A stretch of DNA of 64,000 nucleotides from Micromonospora rhizosphaerae (GCF_900091465.1 NZ_FMHV01000002.1:6262001-6326000), one strand, 5' to 3'. Positions 41,942-51,351 are shown, counted from the first letter of the stretch. A program made the numbers and translations. The notes: generated from the sequence alone by a model not told the origin.

Positions 41942-42785
41942 CCTGCACCACCAGCCGGCGTTCCGCCCGGCGCTGCACCAGCCAGCAGCCGAGGAGGATC
42001 AGCACCGCCCAGCCGAGCTGCACCCCGACCAGCCCGAACTGCATCGGGGTCGGGTCCCGCTCGACCAGCACGTCCAGCGGAGTCTGGAACAGACTCGGGA
42101 AGGGCGTGCCGAACCAGAGCGCGACCTGGAGCCACCCGGGCAGGAAGCGGAGTGGGAAGTAGAGCCCGGCGAGCACCCCGGAGCCGAGCGTCCACAGGAT
42201 CATCGCGCCCCGGACGTCCTGGAGCCAGTACGCGGTGGCGTTGACCAGGAACCGGCAACCGAAGCAGAGCACCACGGCGACCAGCACGGAGAACACGAAG
42301 AGCGGCAGGGTGGCCCACCGCCGGGGCAGGTACACGTCGAAGAAGAGCGGGCCGACCAGCACCGGCGGCAGCAGCCGGGAGATCGAGGCGTACCCGGCGC
42401 GGCCCAGGTCGGTGGCGAGGTAGCTGGTCACCGGGTGGACCGGTCGGAGCAGGTCGCTGGCGATCTCGCCGGTGCGGATCCGGTCGGCCAGGTCGGTCCA
42501 GCCCCAGAGCAGGATCACCGCCAGCAGGCCCTGCCCGGCCCAGACGAAGGTGGCGAGCTGGGCCCGGTCGTAGCCGGCCACGGTGCCGGCCGCCCCGGCC
42601 ACGGCGAGGAAGACGTAGCAGCGCAGGAAGCCGAAGACGGTGTTGGTGACGACTCCCGCCACGGCTGCCTGCCGGTAGGTCGCGTATCGTCGGAAACCGG
42701 CGACGACTATGGCGCTAAATGTCCGGAACGATCGGATAACGTTTGAGTCCGTGGGCGGCGCCACAGTGGCGGTGACTGAGCCCAC
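41934..42785 (-). CDS. ABC-2 type transporter permease, first subunit
   Basis: A 283-aa six-helix permease of the same type (YRQAAVAGVVTNTVFGFLRCY, RIRTGEIASDLLRPVHPVTS, QDVRGAMILWTLGSGVLAG). It is only distantly similar to its partner. GTG 42785 is chosen because GGAGGG stands 7 nt upstream; longer readings start in the intergenic region. It heads the exporter operon, divergent from the WG-repeat gene. Confidence 0.86.
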   Translation of the reverse strand: MGSVTATVAPPTDSNVIRSFRTFSAIVVAGFRRYATYRQAAVAGVVTNTVFGFLRCYVFLAVAGAAGTVAGYDRAQLATFVWAGQGLLAVILLWGWTDLADRIRTGEIASDLLRPVHPVTSYLATDLGRAGYASISRLLPPVLVGPLFFDVYLPRRWATLPLFVFSVLVAVVLCFGCRFLVNATAYWLQDVRGAMILWTLGSGVLAGLYFPLRFLPGWLQVALWFGTPFPSLFQTPLDVLVERDPTPMQFGLVGVQLGWAVLILLGCWLVQRRAERRLVVQGG

Positions 42786-42946
42786 GCCGCTACCCTCCAT
42801 CCGCAGCCACGACGTGCTGGACCGGGCGACTCTACCGGCACGTCCGGCGACCAGCGCGACAATTTGCAACGAGGTGACATCGCCGTGAGCGAGCGACGCG
42901 AGCCGGCCCCGGGGCCGCGCCGCGCGGGCGGCGAGCGGGTGGGTCG

Positions 42947-45900
42947 ATGAGCCGGGGCTACGACCGCTGGGGGGACCCGGCCGAGCCGTCCTGGGCCGCC
43001 GAACCCACCAACGAGTGGCAGCCGCAGTTCCCGGGCCAGCGCTATCCGGGCGACATCGGCATCCAGCACCTGAGCTCGCCCGCTCCGCGCGGCCGGGCGG
43101 TCGTCGGCCGGGCCGAGGTCAAGCCCGTCAGCCCCGCCCCGGGCGAGCCGCGCGACGGCGCCCACCCGATCAGCCCCGCCCCCGACGACCGGCGCGGCGC
43201 GCGCCCGGTCAGCCCGGCCCCCGACCGACGCGGCGCGGATCCGGTCAGCCCCGCCCCCGACGACGGGCGCGGCGCGCGCCCGGTCAGCCGCGCCCCGGGT
43301 GACCGGCGCGGCGCGTACCCGATCATCCCGGGCCCGGCGGAGCGGCCCGGTGGGACGTACCACCGCGGTGGGGACGACCGGCGCGGGGGCGACGACCGCG
43401 ACCGGCGCGGTGGGGACGACCGGCGCATGGTGAGCGACGGCCGCGACCGGCGCGGCCGGGACGACGATCCCCGCGCCACCGCCTGGGCGGACCGGCGCGC
43501 CGACGTCGACGGCCGGGAGCGGCGGGGCTGGGAGGACCGCCGCGCCGCCGACGACCGGTACCCGCGTGGACCGGGCCAGGACGGCCGGCCCGGCGACCGA
43601 CACCCCGGCGAGCGCCGCCCGGCCGACCGCGAGTCCGGCCGGTACGACCAGCGCGCCCCGGAGTGGACGGTGGACCGGGACCGCGCCGCCGGCTGGCACG
43701 GCGACCGGGACCGGCAGGATCAGCGGTGGGGCCGCCCGGAGTCGGGCCGGCGGATGCCGCCGGACGCGGCCCCGCAGCGACCGGTCTCCCCCGCGCCCGA
43801 GCCCGGCTGGCTTCCCGAGCCCGACGAGTTCGCGCGCCGACCCCAGCCGGCCGCGGACCGGCGCCCGGACGCCCCGACGCGGTCGGAGCGCCAGTGGAGC
43901 ACGCCGACGGCCGACGGGCGGCCGACCCCTCCCCCGGCGGACCGGCAGGGCCGCGGCGGTCCGCCGCACCCGGACCGCGATCCGCGCCGGGAGGCCGCGG
44001 CGCGCGCCGAGACGTATCGGGACGCCGGCCCTCGCCCCGCGGCCGACCGCGACGGCCAGCGCTGGTCCACTGTGGACCCGCGCGGCCCGGAGCGCGGGCC
44101 CGGCCACCACGCCGAGCCGCGTCCGGTCGACCGGCCCGCTGCCTTCCGCCCCGACGAGCGTTGGGAGACGTACCGCCCGCAGGGCGACCCCTCCCGGCTC
44201 CGTCCGGACGAGCGGCAGGCGGCGGAGCAGCGGGCCCGGATCGAGCCCGCCGTGCACCGCCCCGACGACCGCCAGCGTCCCGACGACCGCCAGCGTCCCG
44301 ACGACCGCCAGCGCTCCGACGACCGCCAGCGTCCCTCGACCGTCGGCCGGCCCGGCGGCCGGCCGGCGCACCCGGTCGAACCCGCGTCGCACGGTCGTGA
44401 CGAGCGGGGCGCCGCCCGTCCGGACGGCTGGCAGGGCCACCCGGTCGAGGGTGCCCGGTACGACGGCCGGCGTCCCGAGGCCGAGCAGGTCACGTCCCGG
44501 CCCGACGAGCGCCACCGCCCCGAGGACCGGCCGGCCGTCCGGTCCAGGCCCGACGAGCGGCACGGCCACCCGGTCGAGCGGGGTACGGTCCGCCCGGGCG
44601 ACGTCCGGCGTCCCCAGCCGGAGCCGGGCGTCCGGCCCGGGCCCGACGGGCCGCGGAGCCAGCAGGTCCCGCCGCGTCAGGACGACGGCCGGCGGCCACC
44701 CGTCGAGCCCGTCGCCCGGGCCCGGCCCGACGAGCGGCCGGTGGCCCCCACCTCGGGCGCGCCGGTGTCCGGCGCCCCCGCACCCCGGCCGGCCTCCGCG
44801 CCGCCGACCCGACCGGCGGACGCACCCGTGTCCGGCGGCCCGTCGCCGTCCGCTCCGGCCCCCGGGCCCGCGCCTGCGCCCGTCTCCGGGCCACCGGCCA
44901 CGACCGGGTCCACGCCGCGCGGGGCGCAGACACCGCCGGCCGGCCGGGCCGTCGAGGTGGCGGAGGCGTGGTTCGGACCGAGCAGGCCGGCACCGCCGGC
45001 CGCCGAGTCGGCCACGCCGCAGGCGCCGGCCGACGAGCCGGCCCAGCGTGCCGAGACGGCGCCCGCGCAGCGGGTCAAGCCGCCGGCCTACCGACCGGTC
45101 CCCGCGGCGGCGGGCCCGGCGGACTCCGCGCCGCCCGCAACCCGACCCGTCTCGGCGCCGCCCGTGGCACCGGACAGCGCACCACCGACCGCGGGCCAGG
45201 TCTCCGCCCCGCCCGCAACCCGACCCGTCTCGGCGCCGCCCGTGGCACCGGACAGCGCACCACCGACCGCGGGCCAGGTCTCCGCCCCGCCCGCGTACCG
45301 GCCGGTCTCCGCGCCCCCCGCCTACCGGCCGGTCTCGGCGCCGCCCGCGTACCGGCCGGCCTCCGCGTCGCCGATCGGGCAGGACGGCCCGCCAGCCGCC
45401 GCCGCGCCGACCAGCGCACCACCCGCCCCACCCGTGTCGGGGCCGCCCACCCAGCCCACGTCCGCGCCGCCCGCACCGGTCTCGCGGCCCGTCTCCGGAC
45501 CGCCCGCGCAGCCCGCGTCCGCGCCACCCGCACCGGTGTCCGCGCCCCCGGCGCAGCCCTTTTCGGGGCCGACCGCCCAGCCCGGCCCATCCGCACCGAT
45601 CTCCGCGCCTCCGGCCCCGCCCGTCTCCGGACCACCCGCACCGGTGTCCGCACCGCCCGCGCAGCCCGTTTCGGAGTCGGCCGCGCGGCCCGGCGCGGAG
45701 GCATCTGCACAGGTCTCCGCGCCTCCGGCGCAGCCGGTCTCGGGACCGCCCGCACCGGTCTCCCAGCCCGTCTCCGGACCACCCGCACCGGTGTCCGCAC
45801 CGCCGGCGCGGCCGGTCTCGGCCGCTCCCGCCGACTCCGGGCCGGAGGCTGAGCGAGGCGAGGAAGGACCGGCGCAGCCGGACCCCGAGCAGGCGCTCGC

Positions 45901-47185
45901 CGCCTTCCAGTGGCGGCTGCATCCGGAGACGCTGCGCGAGGAGGCGAGCGATCCGGACGAGCTGCGGGCGGTCCGCGACGGGCTCACCGCCAAGCTCGGC
46001 GTCGCCGTCGACAACCGGAGCCGGGCCCGCCTGCTCAGCCTCCGCGCGGTGGCCTCGCGGATCCTCGGCGACCTGGACGACGCCCTCGCCGACGGACGGC
46101 TCGCCCTGACGTACGCCGAGGCGACCGGCGAGTTGCGGCGGACCGCGCTGGCGCGCGCCCGGCTCGCGGAGGTGTTGCGCTGGCGTGGTGAGCACGCCGA
46201 GGCCGACCGGCTCTTCGCCCAGGCCAACTCCCCCGAGCTGCCCGACCGGCTGCGCGCGGCGCTGCACGAGCACGCCGGCCGTTCCTGCTATGACCAGGGC
46301 CGGTTGATCGAGGCGTGCCAGCACTTCGAGCGGGCCATGGACCTGCGGCAGGGTGACGACCCGGAGCTCGTCGCGCGTACCGGCACGGCGCTGGCCGCGG
46401 TCGAGGAGCGGGCCGCGGCCGGGGGATTCGGCCCGCGGCCGCGCAGCCGGGACGAGATCCTGCGCAGCGAGCGGTCGCCGGTGCCCACCTTGGACGAGGA
46501 GTCGGAGCTCTGGGGGTACGCCGACGCCGAGGGCAACCTGGTGATCGAGCACCGGTACGCCGAGGTGCAGCCCTTCCGCGAGGGGATGGCCTGGGTACGC
46601 CGGCCGGAGGCCTCCCGCTGGGCGCTGATCGACGAGTCCGGAGCGGCGCTGATCGAGGCGAACAACGGCTACCGGGGGGTGCGGTCCTTCTCCGAGGGCC
46701 TGGCCTGGGTGTCGATGGACGGCAAGGGCAACTGGATGGCGGTCGACCCGACCAACATCGTGCGGATCCCGCCGGGCTTCGAGGACGTCCGACCGTTCCG
46801 AAGCGGCCTGGCGGCGGTCCGCCAGAACGGCGGCTGGGGTGCGGTCGACCGGACCGGTCAGGTCGTCGTGCCGACCCGGTACCACGGCTTCGCCACCGCC
46901 CTGGCCGACGGCCGGCACGTGGACGGCTTCACCGAGGAGGGGTTGGCCGTGGTAGAGCTGGCCGGCCGCCGGGGCGTGGTGGACCGGCACGGTCGGGTGC
47001 TGGTCGCGCCGGTGTACCCGACCCTGGTCGTGCACCCGGTCGCCTTCCTGATCGGCGACGAGTCGGGCCGCTGGGGTGCGCGGGACCGGCGGGGCCAGCC
47101 ACTGATCGACCCGGTGCACCCGAGCCGGGCCAAGGTGGTCGCGGAGCTCGACCGGCTGCTCGCCGACGCCAGCCCGGTGCTCTGA
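42947..47185 (+). CDS. very long disordered protein with C-terminal TPR-like and WG repeats
   Basis: A 1,412-aa protein. Residues 1-600 are Arg/Asp/Gly/Pro-rich and repetitive (RRGGDDR, then RPDDRQ repeats). 600-970 are Pro/Ala/Ser repeats (VSAPPA, VSGPPA). About 975-1165 is an alpha-helical, TPR-like region (ALADGRLALTYAEATGELRR, REL and LF repeats). From about 1180 to the end are some five WG (KWG) repeats such as LWGYADAEGNLVIEHRYAEV, GWGAVDRTGQVVVPTRYHG and RWGARDRRGQPLIDP. No signal peptide or membrane helix is seen. ATG 42947 has GGGTGGG upstream. WG repeats are thought to form protein-binding beta folds; function is unknown. Confidence 0.85.
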   Translation: MSRGYDRWGDPAEPSWAAEPTNEWQPQFPGQRYPGDIGIQHLSSPAPRGRAVVGRAEVKPVSPAPGEPRDGAHPISPAPDDRRGARPVSPAPDRRGADPVSPAPDDGRGARPVSRAPGDRRGAYPIIPGPAERPGGTYHRGGDDRRGGDDRDRRGGDDRRMVSDGRDRRGRDDDPRATAWADRRADVDGRERRGWEDRRAADDRYPRGPGQDGRPGDRHPGERRPADRESGRYDQRAPEWTVDRDRAAGWHGDRDRQDQRWGRPESGRRMPPDAAPQRPVSPAPEPGWLPEPDEFARRPQPAADRRPDAPTRSERQWSTPTADGRPTPPPADRQGRGGPPHPDRDPRREAAARAETYRDAGPRPAADRDGQRWSTVDPRGPERGPGHHAEPRPVDRPAAFRPDERWETYRPQGDPSRLRPDERQAAEQRARIEPAVHRPDDRQRPDDRQRPDDRQRSDDRQRPSTVGRPGGRPAHPVEPASHGRDERGAARPDGWQGHPVEGARYDGRRPEAEQVTSRPDERHRPEDRPAVRSRPDERHGHPVERGTVRPGDVRRPQPEPGVRPGPDGPRSQQVPPRQDDGRRPPVEPVARARPDERPVAPTSGAPVSGAPAPRPASAPPTRPADAPVSGGPSPSAPAPGPAPAPVSGPPATTGSTPRGAQTPPAGRAVEVAEAWFGPSRPAPPAAESATPQAPADEPAQRAETAPAQRVKPPAYRPVPAAAGPADSAPPATRPVSAPPVAPDSAPPTAGQVSAPPATRPVSAPPVAPDSAPPTAGQVSAPPAYRPVSAPPAYRPVSAPPAYRPASASPIGQDGPPAAAAPTSAPPAPPVSGPPTQPTSAPPAPVSRPVSGPPAQPASAPPAPVSAPPAQPFSGPTAQPGPSAPISAPPAPPVSGPPAPVSAPPAQPVSESAARPGAEASAQVSAPPAQPVSGPPAPVSQPVSGPPAPVSAPPARPVSAAPADSGPEAERGEEGPAQPDPEQALAAFQWRLHPETLREEASDPDELRAVRDGLTAKLGVAVDNRSRARLLSLRAVASRILGDLDDALADGRLALTYAEATGELRRTALARARLAEVLRWRGEHAEADRLFAQANSPELPDRLRAALHEHAGRSCYDQGRLIEACQHFERAMDLRQGDDPELVARTGTALAAVEERAAAGGFGPRPRSRDEILRSERSPVPTLDEESELWGYADAEGNLVIEHRYAEVQPFREGMAWVRRPEASRWALIDESGAALIEANNGYRGVRSFSEGLAWVSMDGKGNWMAVDPTNIVRIPPGFEDVRPFRSGLAAVRQNGGWGAVDRTGQVVVPTRYHGFATALADGRHVDGFTEEGLAVVELAGRRGVVDRHGRVLVAPVYPTLVVHPVAFLIGDESGRWGARDRRGQPLIDPVHPSRAKVVAELDRLLADASPVL
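44261..44332 (+). repeat. 18-bp coding repeat, four copies, in the WG-repeat gene
   Basis: CCCGACGACCGCCAGCGT is repeated four times (one-base changes in copies 3 and 4), encoding RPDDRQ-type hexapeptides. Confidence 0.9.
45133..45288 (+). repeat. 78-bp exact tandem duplication in the WG-repeat gene
   Basis: Two head-to-tail copies (45133-45210, 45211-45288), identical at the DNA level, encode a 26-residue Pro-rich unit. Exact identity points to a recent duplication, or an assembly collapse/expansion risk. Confidence 0.9.
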
Positions 47186-47285
47186 CCGGGGCGGGACCGG
47201 CGCGCCGCCGGGATCGGGGACGCCCTGCTGCCCGGCTGAGCGTCACACCGCGTACCGCCGCCCGGTGACCATGATCGGACGGGGC

Positions 47286-47291
47286 TAGGGT
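47286..47291 (+). promoter_or_regulatory. -10 hexamer TAGGGT, putative leaderless promoter of the aldo/keto reductase
   Basis: TAGGGT ends 6 nt before ATG 47298. Confidence 0.5.
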
Positions 47292-47297
47292 CGGGTC

Positions 47298-48296
47298 ATG
47301 GAATTCCGACACCTGGGCCGCTCCGGCCTGATGGTCAGCGAGATCTCGTACGGCAACTGGATCACCCACGGTTCGCAGGTCGAGGAGGACGCGGCGACCG
47401 CCTGCGTCCGGGCCGCCCTGGACACCGGCATCACCACCTTCGACACCGCCGACGTGTACGCCGGCACCAAGGCCGAGGAGGTGCTCGGCCGGGCGCTCAA
47501 GGGCGAGCGGCGCGAGGGGCTGGAGATCTTCACCAAGGTCTTCTGGCCGACCGGTCCGGGCCGCAACGACCGCGGCCTGTCCCGCAAGCACATCATGGAG
47601 TCCATCAACGGCTCGCTGCGCCGGCTGCAGACCGACTACGTGGACCTCTACCAGGCCCACCGGTACGACTACAGCACCCCGCTGGAGGAGACGATGGAGG
47701 CGTTCGCCGACGTCGTGCACTCCGGCAAGGCGCACTACATCGGGGTCTCGGAGTGGAAGGCGTCGCAGATCCGGGAGGCCCACCGGCTCGCCCGCGAGCT
47801 GCGCATCCCGCTGGTCTCCAGCCAGCCGCAGTACTCGATGCTGTGGCGGGTCATCGAGGCGGAGGTCATCCCCACCAGCGAGGAGCTGGGCATCGGCCAG
47901 ATCGTCTGGTCGCCGATGGCCCAGGGCGTGCTCTCCGGCAAGTACCGGCCAGGTCAGCCGCCGCCGGCCGGCTCCCGGGCCACGGACGAGAAGTCGGGCG
48001 CCGGGTTCATCGCGAAGTGGCTGACCGACGAGGTGCTCACCCGGGTGCAGCAGCTCAAGCCGCTGGCCGAGCAGGCCGGGCTGACGATGGCGCAGCTCGC
48101 CATCGCCTGGGTGCTGCAGAACCCGAACGTCTCCTCGGCGATCGTCGGCGCGTCCCGCCCCGAGCAGGTGCACGACAACGTCAAGGCGGCCGGCGTGAAG
48201 CTCGACGCCGACCTGCTCAAGGCGATCGACGAGATCGTCGAGCCGATCACCGAGCGCGACCCGGCGAAGACCGAGTCCCCCGCGCAGCGTCCGTGA
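47298..48296 (+). CDS. aldo/keto reductase (Kv-beta-like)
   Basis: A 332-aa NADPH-dependent oxidoreductase of the AKR superfamily. The catalytic tetrad fits Asp and Tyr in FDTADVYAGTKAEEVLG, Lys in EIFTKVFWP, and His in YQAHRYD. The NADP-binding end reads SAIVGASRPEQVHDNVKA. The sequence, especially SQPQYSMLWR and WSPMAQGVLSGKY, resembles the AKR6/7 Kv-beta group. Physiological substrate unknown. A strong hairpin follows. Confidence 0.9.
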   Translation: MEFRHLGRSGLMVSEISYGNWITHGSQVEEDAATACVRAALDTGITTFDTADVYAGTKAEEVLGRALKGERREGLEIFTKVFWPTGPGRNDRGLSRKHIMESINGSLRRLQTDYVDLYQAHRYDYSTPLEETMEAFADVVHSGKAHYIGVSEWKASQIREAHRLARELRIPLVSSQPQYSMLWRVIEAEVIPTSEELGIGQIVWSPMAQGVLSGKYRPGQPPPAGSRATDEKSGAGFIAKWLTDEVLTRVQQLKPLAEQAGLTMAQLAIAWVLQNPNVSSAIVGASRPEQVHDNVKAAGVKLDADLLKAIDEIVEPITERDPAKTESPAQRP

Positions 48297-48302
48297 GCGC
48301 TC

Positions 48303-48340
48303 CCCGGTCCGGCCGGCGTCACCGCGCCGGCCGGACCGGG
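48303..48340. terminator. perfect 16-bp bidirectional hairpin
   Basis: CCCGGTCCGGCCGGCG and CGCCGGCCGGACCGGG flank TCACCG, between the convergent aldo/keto reductase and M50 protease genes. Confidence 0.88.
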
Positions 48341-48345
48341 CCCGC

Positions 48346-49137
48346 TCAGCCCTGCCAGAAGCGGATCAGCTCCAGGCCGACGGAGTAGAAGCCGGGCCGG
48401 AGGCCGAGCAGGTCGGCGACCCAGAAGACCGCACCGAAGAACCAGCCGCCGATCCGCGGGTTCCACAGCAGCGCGAAGAGCAGGATGAAGCCGTACGGCG
48501 CGAACAGGTCGTACATCCGGCGCCACTGCGGGTTCAGCCACGGCTGGATCATGTTGCCGCCGTCCAGTCCGGGCACCGGCAGGAGGTTCAGCACGCTGGC
48601 GGTGAGCTGGAGGAAGGCCAGCAGTCCCACCCCGGCCCAGAACTCCAGCGACCCGCCGCCGCCGAAGCCGATCCGCAGCGCCGCCACCAGCAGCAGGGTG
48701 AAGAGCACGTTGGTGGCCGGGCCGGCCAGGCTGACCAGGCTGTCCCGCAGCCGGCCGGGGATGGCGCGCTGGTCCACCCAGACCGCCCCACCGGGCAGGC
48801 CGATGCCGCCCAGCAGCACCACGATCACCGGGAACACGATCGACAGCAGCGGGTGGGTGTACTTGAACGGGTTGAGCGTCAGGTAGCCGCGGTGCGCGAT
48901 GTCCCGGTCCCCGGCCCGGAACGCCACCACCGCGTGGGCGTACTCGTGCAGGCAGAGCGAGACCAGCCAGCCCGAGATCACGAAGAGGAAGACGTCGAAG
49001 CGGACGTTGCCGAACCGCTGCCAGGCCATCACCCCGCTGGTCACGAAGAGCGCGACCAGGGCGAGGAAGATCGGGCTGGGCCGGAACGCCCCCCGGGGCA
49101 CTCCGAGCACCAGCGGCTCGCCGGGACGGCTCATCAT
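48346..49137 (-). CDS. M50-family site-2 protease-like membrane metalloprotease
   Basis: A 263-aa intramembrane protease of the short S2P type without PDZ or CBS domains. The zinc motif SLCLHEYAHAVVAF (HExxH) is in the second helix, and the third-ligand motif is LNLLPVPGLDGGNM. About six helices are visible. ATG 49137 overlaps the stop of the upstream small gene by 4 bases. Such proteases cut membrane-bound anti-sigma factors or other single-span substrates; none is adjacent. Confidence 0.9.
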   Translation of the reverse strand: MMSRPGEPLVLGVPRGAFRPSPIFLALVALFVTSGVMAWQRFGNVRFDVFLFVISGWLVSLCLHEYAHAVVAFRAGDRDIAHRGYLTLNPFKYTHPLLSIVFPVIVVLLGGIGLPGGAVWVDQRAIPGRLRDSLVSLAGPATNVLFTLLLVAALRIGFGGGGSLEFWAGVGLLAFLQLTASVLNLLPVPGLDGGNMIQPWLNPQWRRMYDLFAPYGFILLFALLWNPRIGGWFFGAVFWVADLLGLRPGFYSVGLELIRFWQG

Positions 49138-49334
49138 TCGGCCGGGGGAAGCAGGCTCATCCGGTACTCCACCCGGTCGTCCTCGACGAGCGCGACGGAG
49201 GTGACGCCGGACGCCGCGAGCTCCCGCCAGGTCTGGCCGATCCACGACTCGGCGTCCGCCTGGCTGGCGAACGACTCCGCCGGTCCGTCCACCGACTCGC
49301 CGTTCGAGCCCTCGTACCGCCAGCCCCACGCCAT
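49134..49334 (-). CDS. small conserved hypothetical protein coupled to the site-2 protease
   Basis: A 66-aa acidic protein (MAWGWRYEGSNGES, SQADAESWIGQTWRELAASG, VALVEDDRVEYRMSLLPPAE) with an alpha/beta pattern. Its TGA overlaps the protease ATG, so the two are co-translated. ATG 49334 has GAGGGGAG upstream. Similar short proteins are common in actinomycetes as far as I recall. It may modulate the protease, by position only. Confidence 0.72.
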   Translation of the reverse strand: MAWGWRYEGSNGESVDGPAESFASQADAESWIGQTWRELAASGVTSVALVEDDRVEYRMSLLPPAE

Positions 49335-49455
49335 GCCGCGTCTCCCCTCGCCGTCGTCGTCCCCTGGGACGAACCCGTGCAAGCGTAGTCGGCCGGGCGC
49401 GGGACGGTCGGGGCCACCGGGCCACGGGTGGATCAATGAACGACGCGTCGGCCGG

Positions 49456-49461
49456 TACGGT
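49456..49461 (+). promoter_or_regulatory. -10 hexamer TACGGT, putative leaderless promoter of the Ser/Thr kinase
   Basis: TACGGT ends 6 nt before GTG 49468. Confidence 0.5.
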
Positions 49462-49467
49462 GACTCG

Positions 49468-51351
49468 GTGCTGACTCGAGGAGTGGTGCTCAGCGACCGC
49501 TATCTGCTGAGCGAACGCATCGCGACCGGTGGCATGGGGGCCGTCTGGCGGTGCACGGACACGTTGCTCGGCCGCGAGGTGGCGGTGAAGGTGCTGCTGC
49601 CGTCGCTGGTCGCCGACCCGGAGTTCACCACCCGTTTCCACGGCGAGGCGCGGATGATGGCCGCCCTGCGGCATCCCGGAATCGTGCAGGTCCACGACTT
49701 CGGCTCGGCGACGCTCGCGGACGGCAGCCAGGTCAGCTACCTGGTGATGGAGTACGTCGACGGCGAGCCGCTGCTGACCTGGATCCGCCGGGCCGGCCAC
49801 CTCGACCCGGCCTCCACCATGTCGGTGGTGGCGCAGGCCGCCCAGGCGCTGCACGCCGCGCACGGCGCGGGAATCGTGCACCGGGACGTCAAGCCGGGCA
49901 ACCTGCTGGTCAAGCGGGACGGCAGGGTGGTGCTGGTCGACTTCGGCATCGCCCGGTCCGCCACCATGGCCGGGATCACCGCCGCCAACATGGTCCTCGG
50001 CACCGCCTCCTACATGTCGCCGGAGCAGGCGGCCGGCCAGCCCGTCTCGCCGGCCACCGACGTCTACGCGCTCGGCGCGGTCGCCTACTACTGCCTCGCC
50101 GGCCGACCGCCGTTCGACGGGGAGAACCCGCTCCAGGTGGCGCTGCGGCACGTCCAGGACGAGCCCGCCCCGCTGCCGCCCGGCACCCCGCCGGCGGTGA
50201 TCGAGGTGGTCCGCCGGGCACTGGCCAAGAGCCCCGCCGACCGGTTCCCCGGCGCCGCGGCGATGGCCGAGGCCGCCCAGGACGCCCGGGACGCCACGCT
50301 GGCCAGCGTCCCGGTGCCGCCCCGCCCGCCCTGGGCCGTGCCGGGCCCGGCCGTCGCCGGCCCCGCCGCGCTGCCGACGCCCGAGGCCCCCGCCGCGCCA
50401 AACGCGGCCGGACCGCCGCCGGCGACGCCGAGCGGCGGGGCGTCGGCGGACGCCCCGGCACCGCACGGCCGGCCGCCCGCCTCGGTCGGCCCGGACGGCA
50501 CGCCCACCCCGCCCAGACCCGTGACGGTCGCCCCGGCCTGGTCGGCCGGCGTCGCGCAGCCCGGTGCTGCCGCGCCGCGCCCCGGCGGGTACGGCCCGCA
50601 ACAGGACCACCCCGGCATGCCGAACCCGCTCGAGGAACCGACGAGCGGCCGGCCGGGCCGCGGGCGGACGCTCGCCCTGGCCGGCGCGGCGGGCATCGTG
50701 CTCGTCGCGCTGCTGACGACGGTGGCCGTGGCGGCGCTGCGCTCGCCGGCCGGATCCGATTCGCGGGAGCGTCGGGCCGCGCTCACCGGCGAGTCCGCCG
50801 CGGCCCCACCGGCACCGCCGGAGCCGCAGGTCAGCGGGAACACGCCGGAGCCCGGGAGCAGCACTGGCCGGGCCACGAAGTCCCCGCCGGCCGCGCCGAC
50901 CCGGTCGACTGGGCACCCGGCCGCCCCGACCACCGCCGGCAGCACGGCACAGCCGACCACCGGCACGACCGGTGCACCGACGCCGAGCAGCACCACCAGC
51001 GCCCCGGAGAAGGCCAACCCGTACACCGCCGGGCAGGTGTGCGGCAGCGGCTACCAGGTGATCGACTCGGCGACGCTGACCGCGGGCGGTACCCGACAGG
51101 GCCGGGTGTACCTGCTCTACAACCCCGGCAACGGTTACAACTGCGTGGTCACCCTCAAGGACACCGGCGTCGGCACCGCCACCACCGTGGCGGCGTACCT
51201 GGAGGTGCAGGGGCGGACCCGGAGCACGGACAGCGGCGCCTTCAAGTACTACGCCGGCCCGGTCCGGGCCGGCGCCGCCGGCGCCTGCGTGAAGTGGGGC
51301 GGCTCGGCCGGCGGGGCCAGCTACGGCAGCCCCTTCGAGCACTGCGGCTGA
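49468..51351 (+). CDS. membrane Ser/Thr protein kinase (PknB/Hanks type)
   Basis: A 627-aa receptor-like kinase. Cytosolic kinase domain about 8-275: glycine loop IATGGMGAVW, VAVKVL (ATP Lys), GIVHRDVKPGNLL (catalytic loop), DFGIARS and SYMSPEQA. A Pro/Ala-rich juxtamembrane linker runs to about 400, then one membrane helix (TLALAGAAGIVLVALLTTVA). Outside are a Thr/Pro/Ser stalk and a compact domain of about 110 residues with four Cys (QVCGSGYQV, YNCVV, GACVKWGG, FEHCG) that could form two disulfides. This sensor domain is not PASTA. Ligand unknown. Confidence 0.93.
   Translation: MLTRGVVLSDRYLLSERIATGGMGAVWRCTDTLLGREVAVKVLLPSLVADPEFTTRFHGEARMMAALRHPGIVQVHDFGSATLADGSQVSYLVMEYVDGEPLLTWIRRAGHLDPASTMSVVAQAAQALHAAHGAGIVHRDVKPGNLLVKRDGRVVLVDFGIARSATMAGITAANMVLGTASYMSPEQAAGQPVSPATDVYALGAVAYYCLAGRPPFDGENPLQVALRHVQDEPAPLPPGTPPAVIEVVRRALAKSPADRFPGAAAMAEAAQDARDATLASVPVPPRPPWAVPGPAVAGPAALPTPEAPAAPNAAGPPPATPSGGASADAPAPHGRPPASVGPDGTPTPPRPVTVAPAWSAGVAQPGAAAPRPGGYGPQQDHPGMPNPLEEPTSGRPGRGRTLALAGAAGIVLVALLTTVAVAALRSPAGSDSRERRAALTGESAAAPPAPPEPQVSGNTPEPGSSTGRATKSPPAAPTRSTGHPAAPTTAGSTAQPTTGTTGAPTPSSTTSAPEKANPYTAGQVCGSGYQVIDSATLTAGGTRQGRVYLLYNPGNGYNCVVTLKDTGVGTATTVAAYLEVQGRTRSTDSGAFKYYAGPVRAGAAGACVKWGGSAGGASYGSPFEHCG

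Noticed and set aside
42707..47119. 1,470-codon open frame on the minus strand opposite the WG-repeat gene
   Set aside because: It is a mirror of the high-GC, repetitive plus-strand gene. The translation is low-complexity Arg/Gly/Val with no family motifs, and it overlaps the exporter promoter region.
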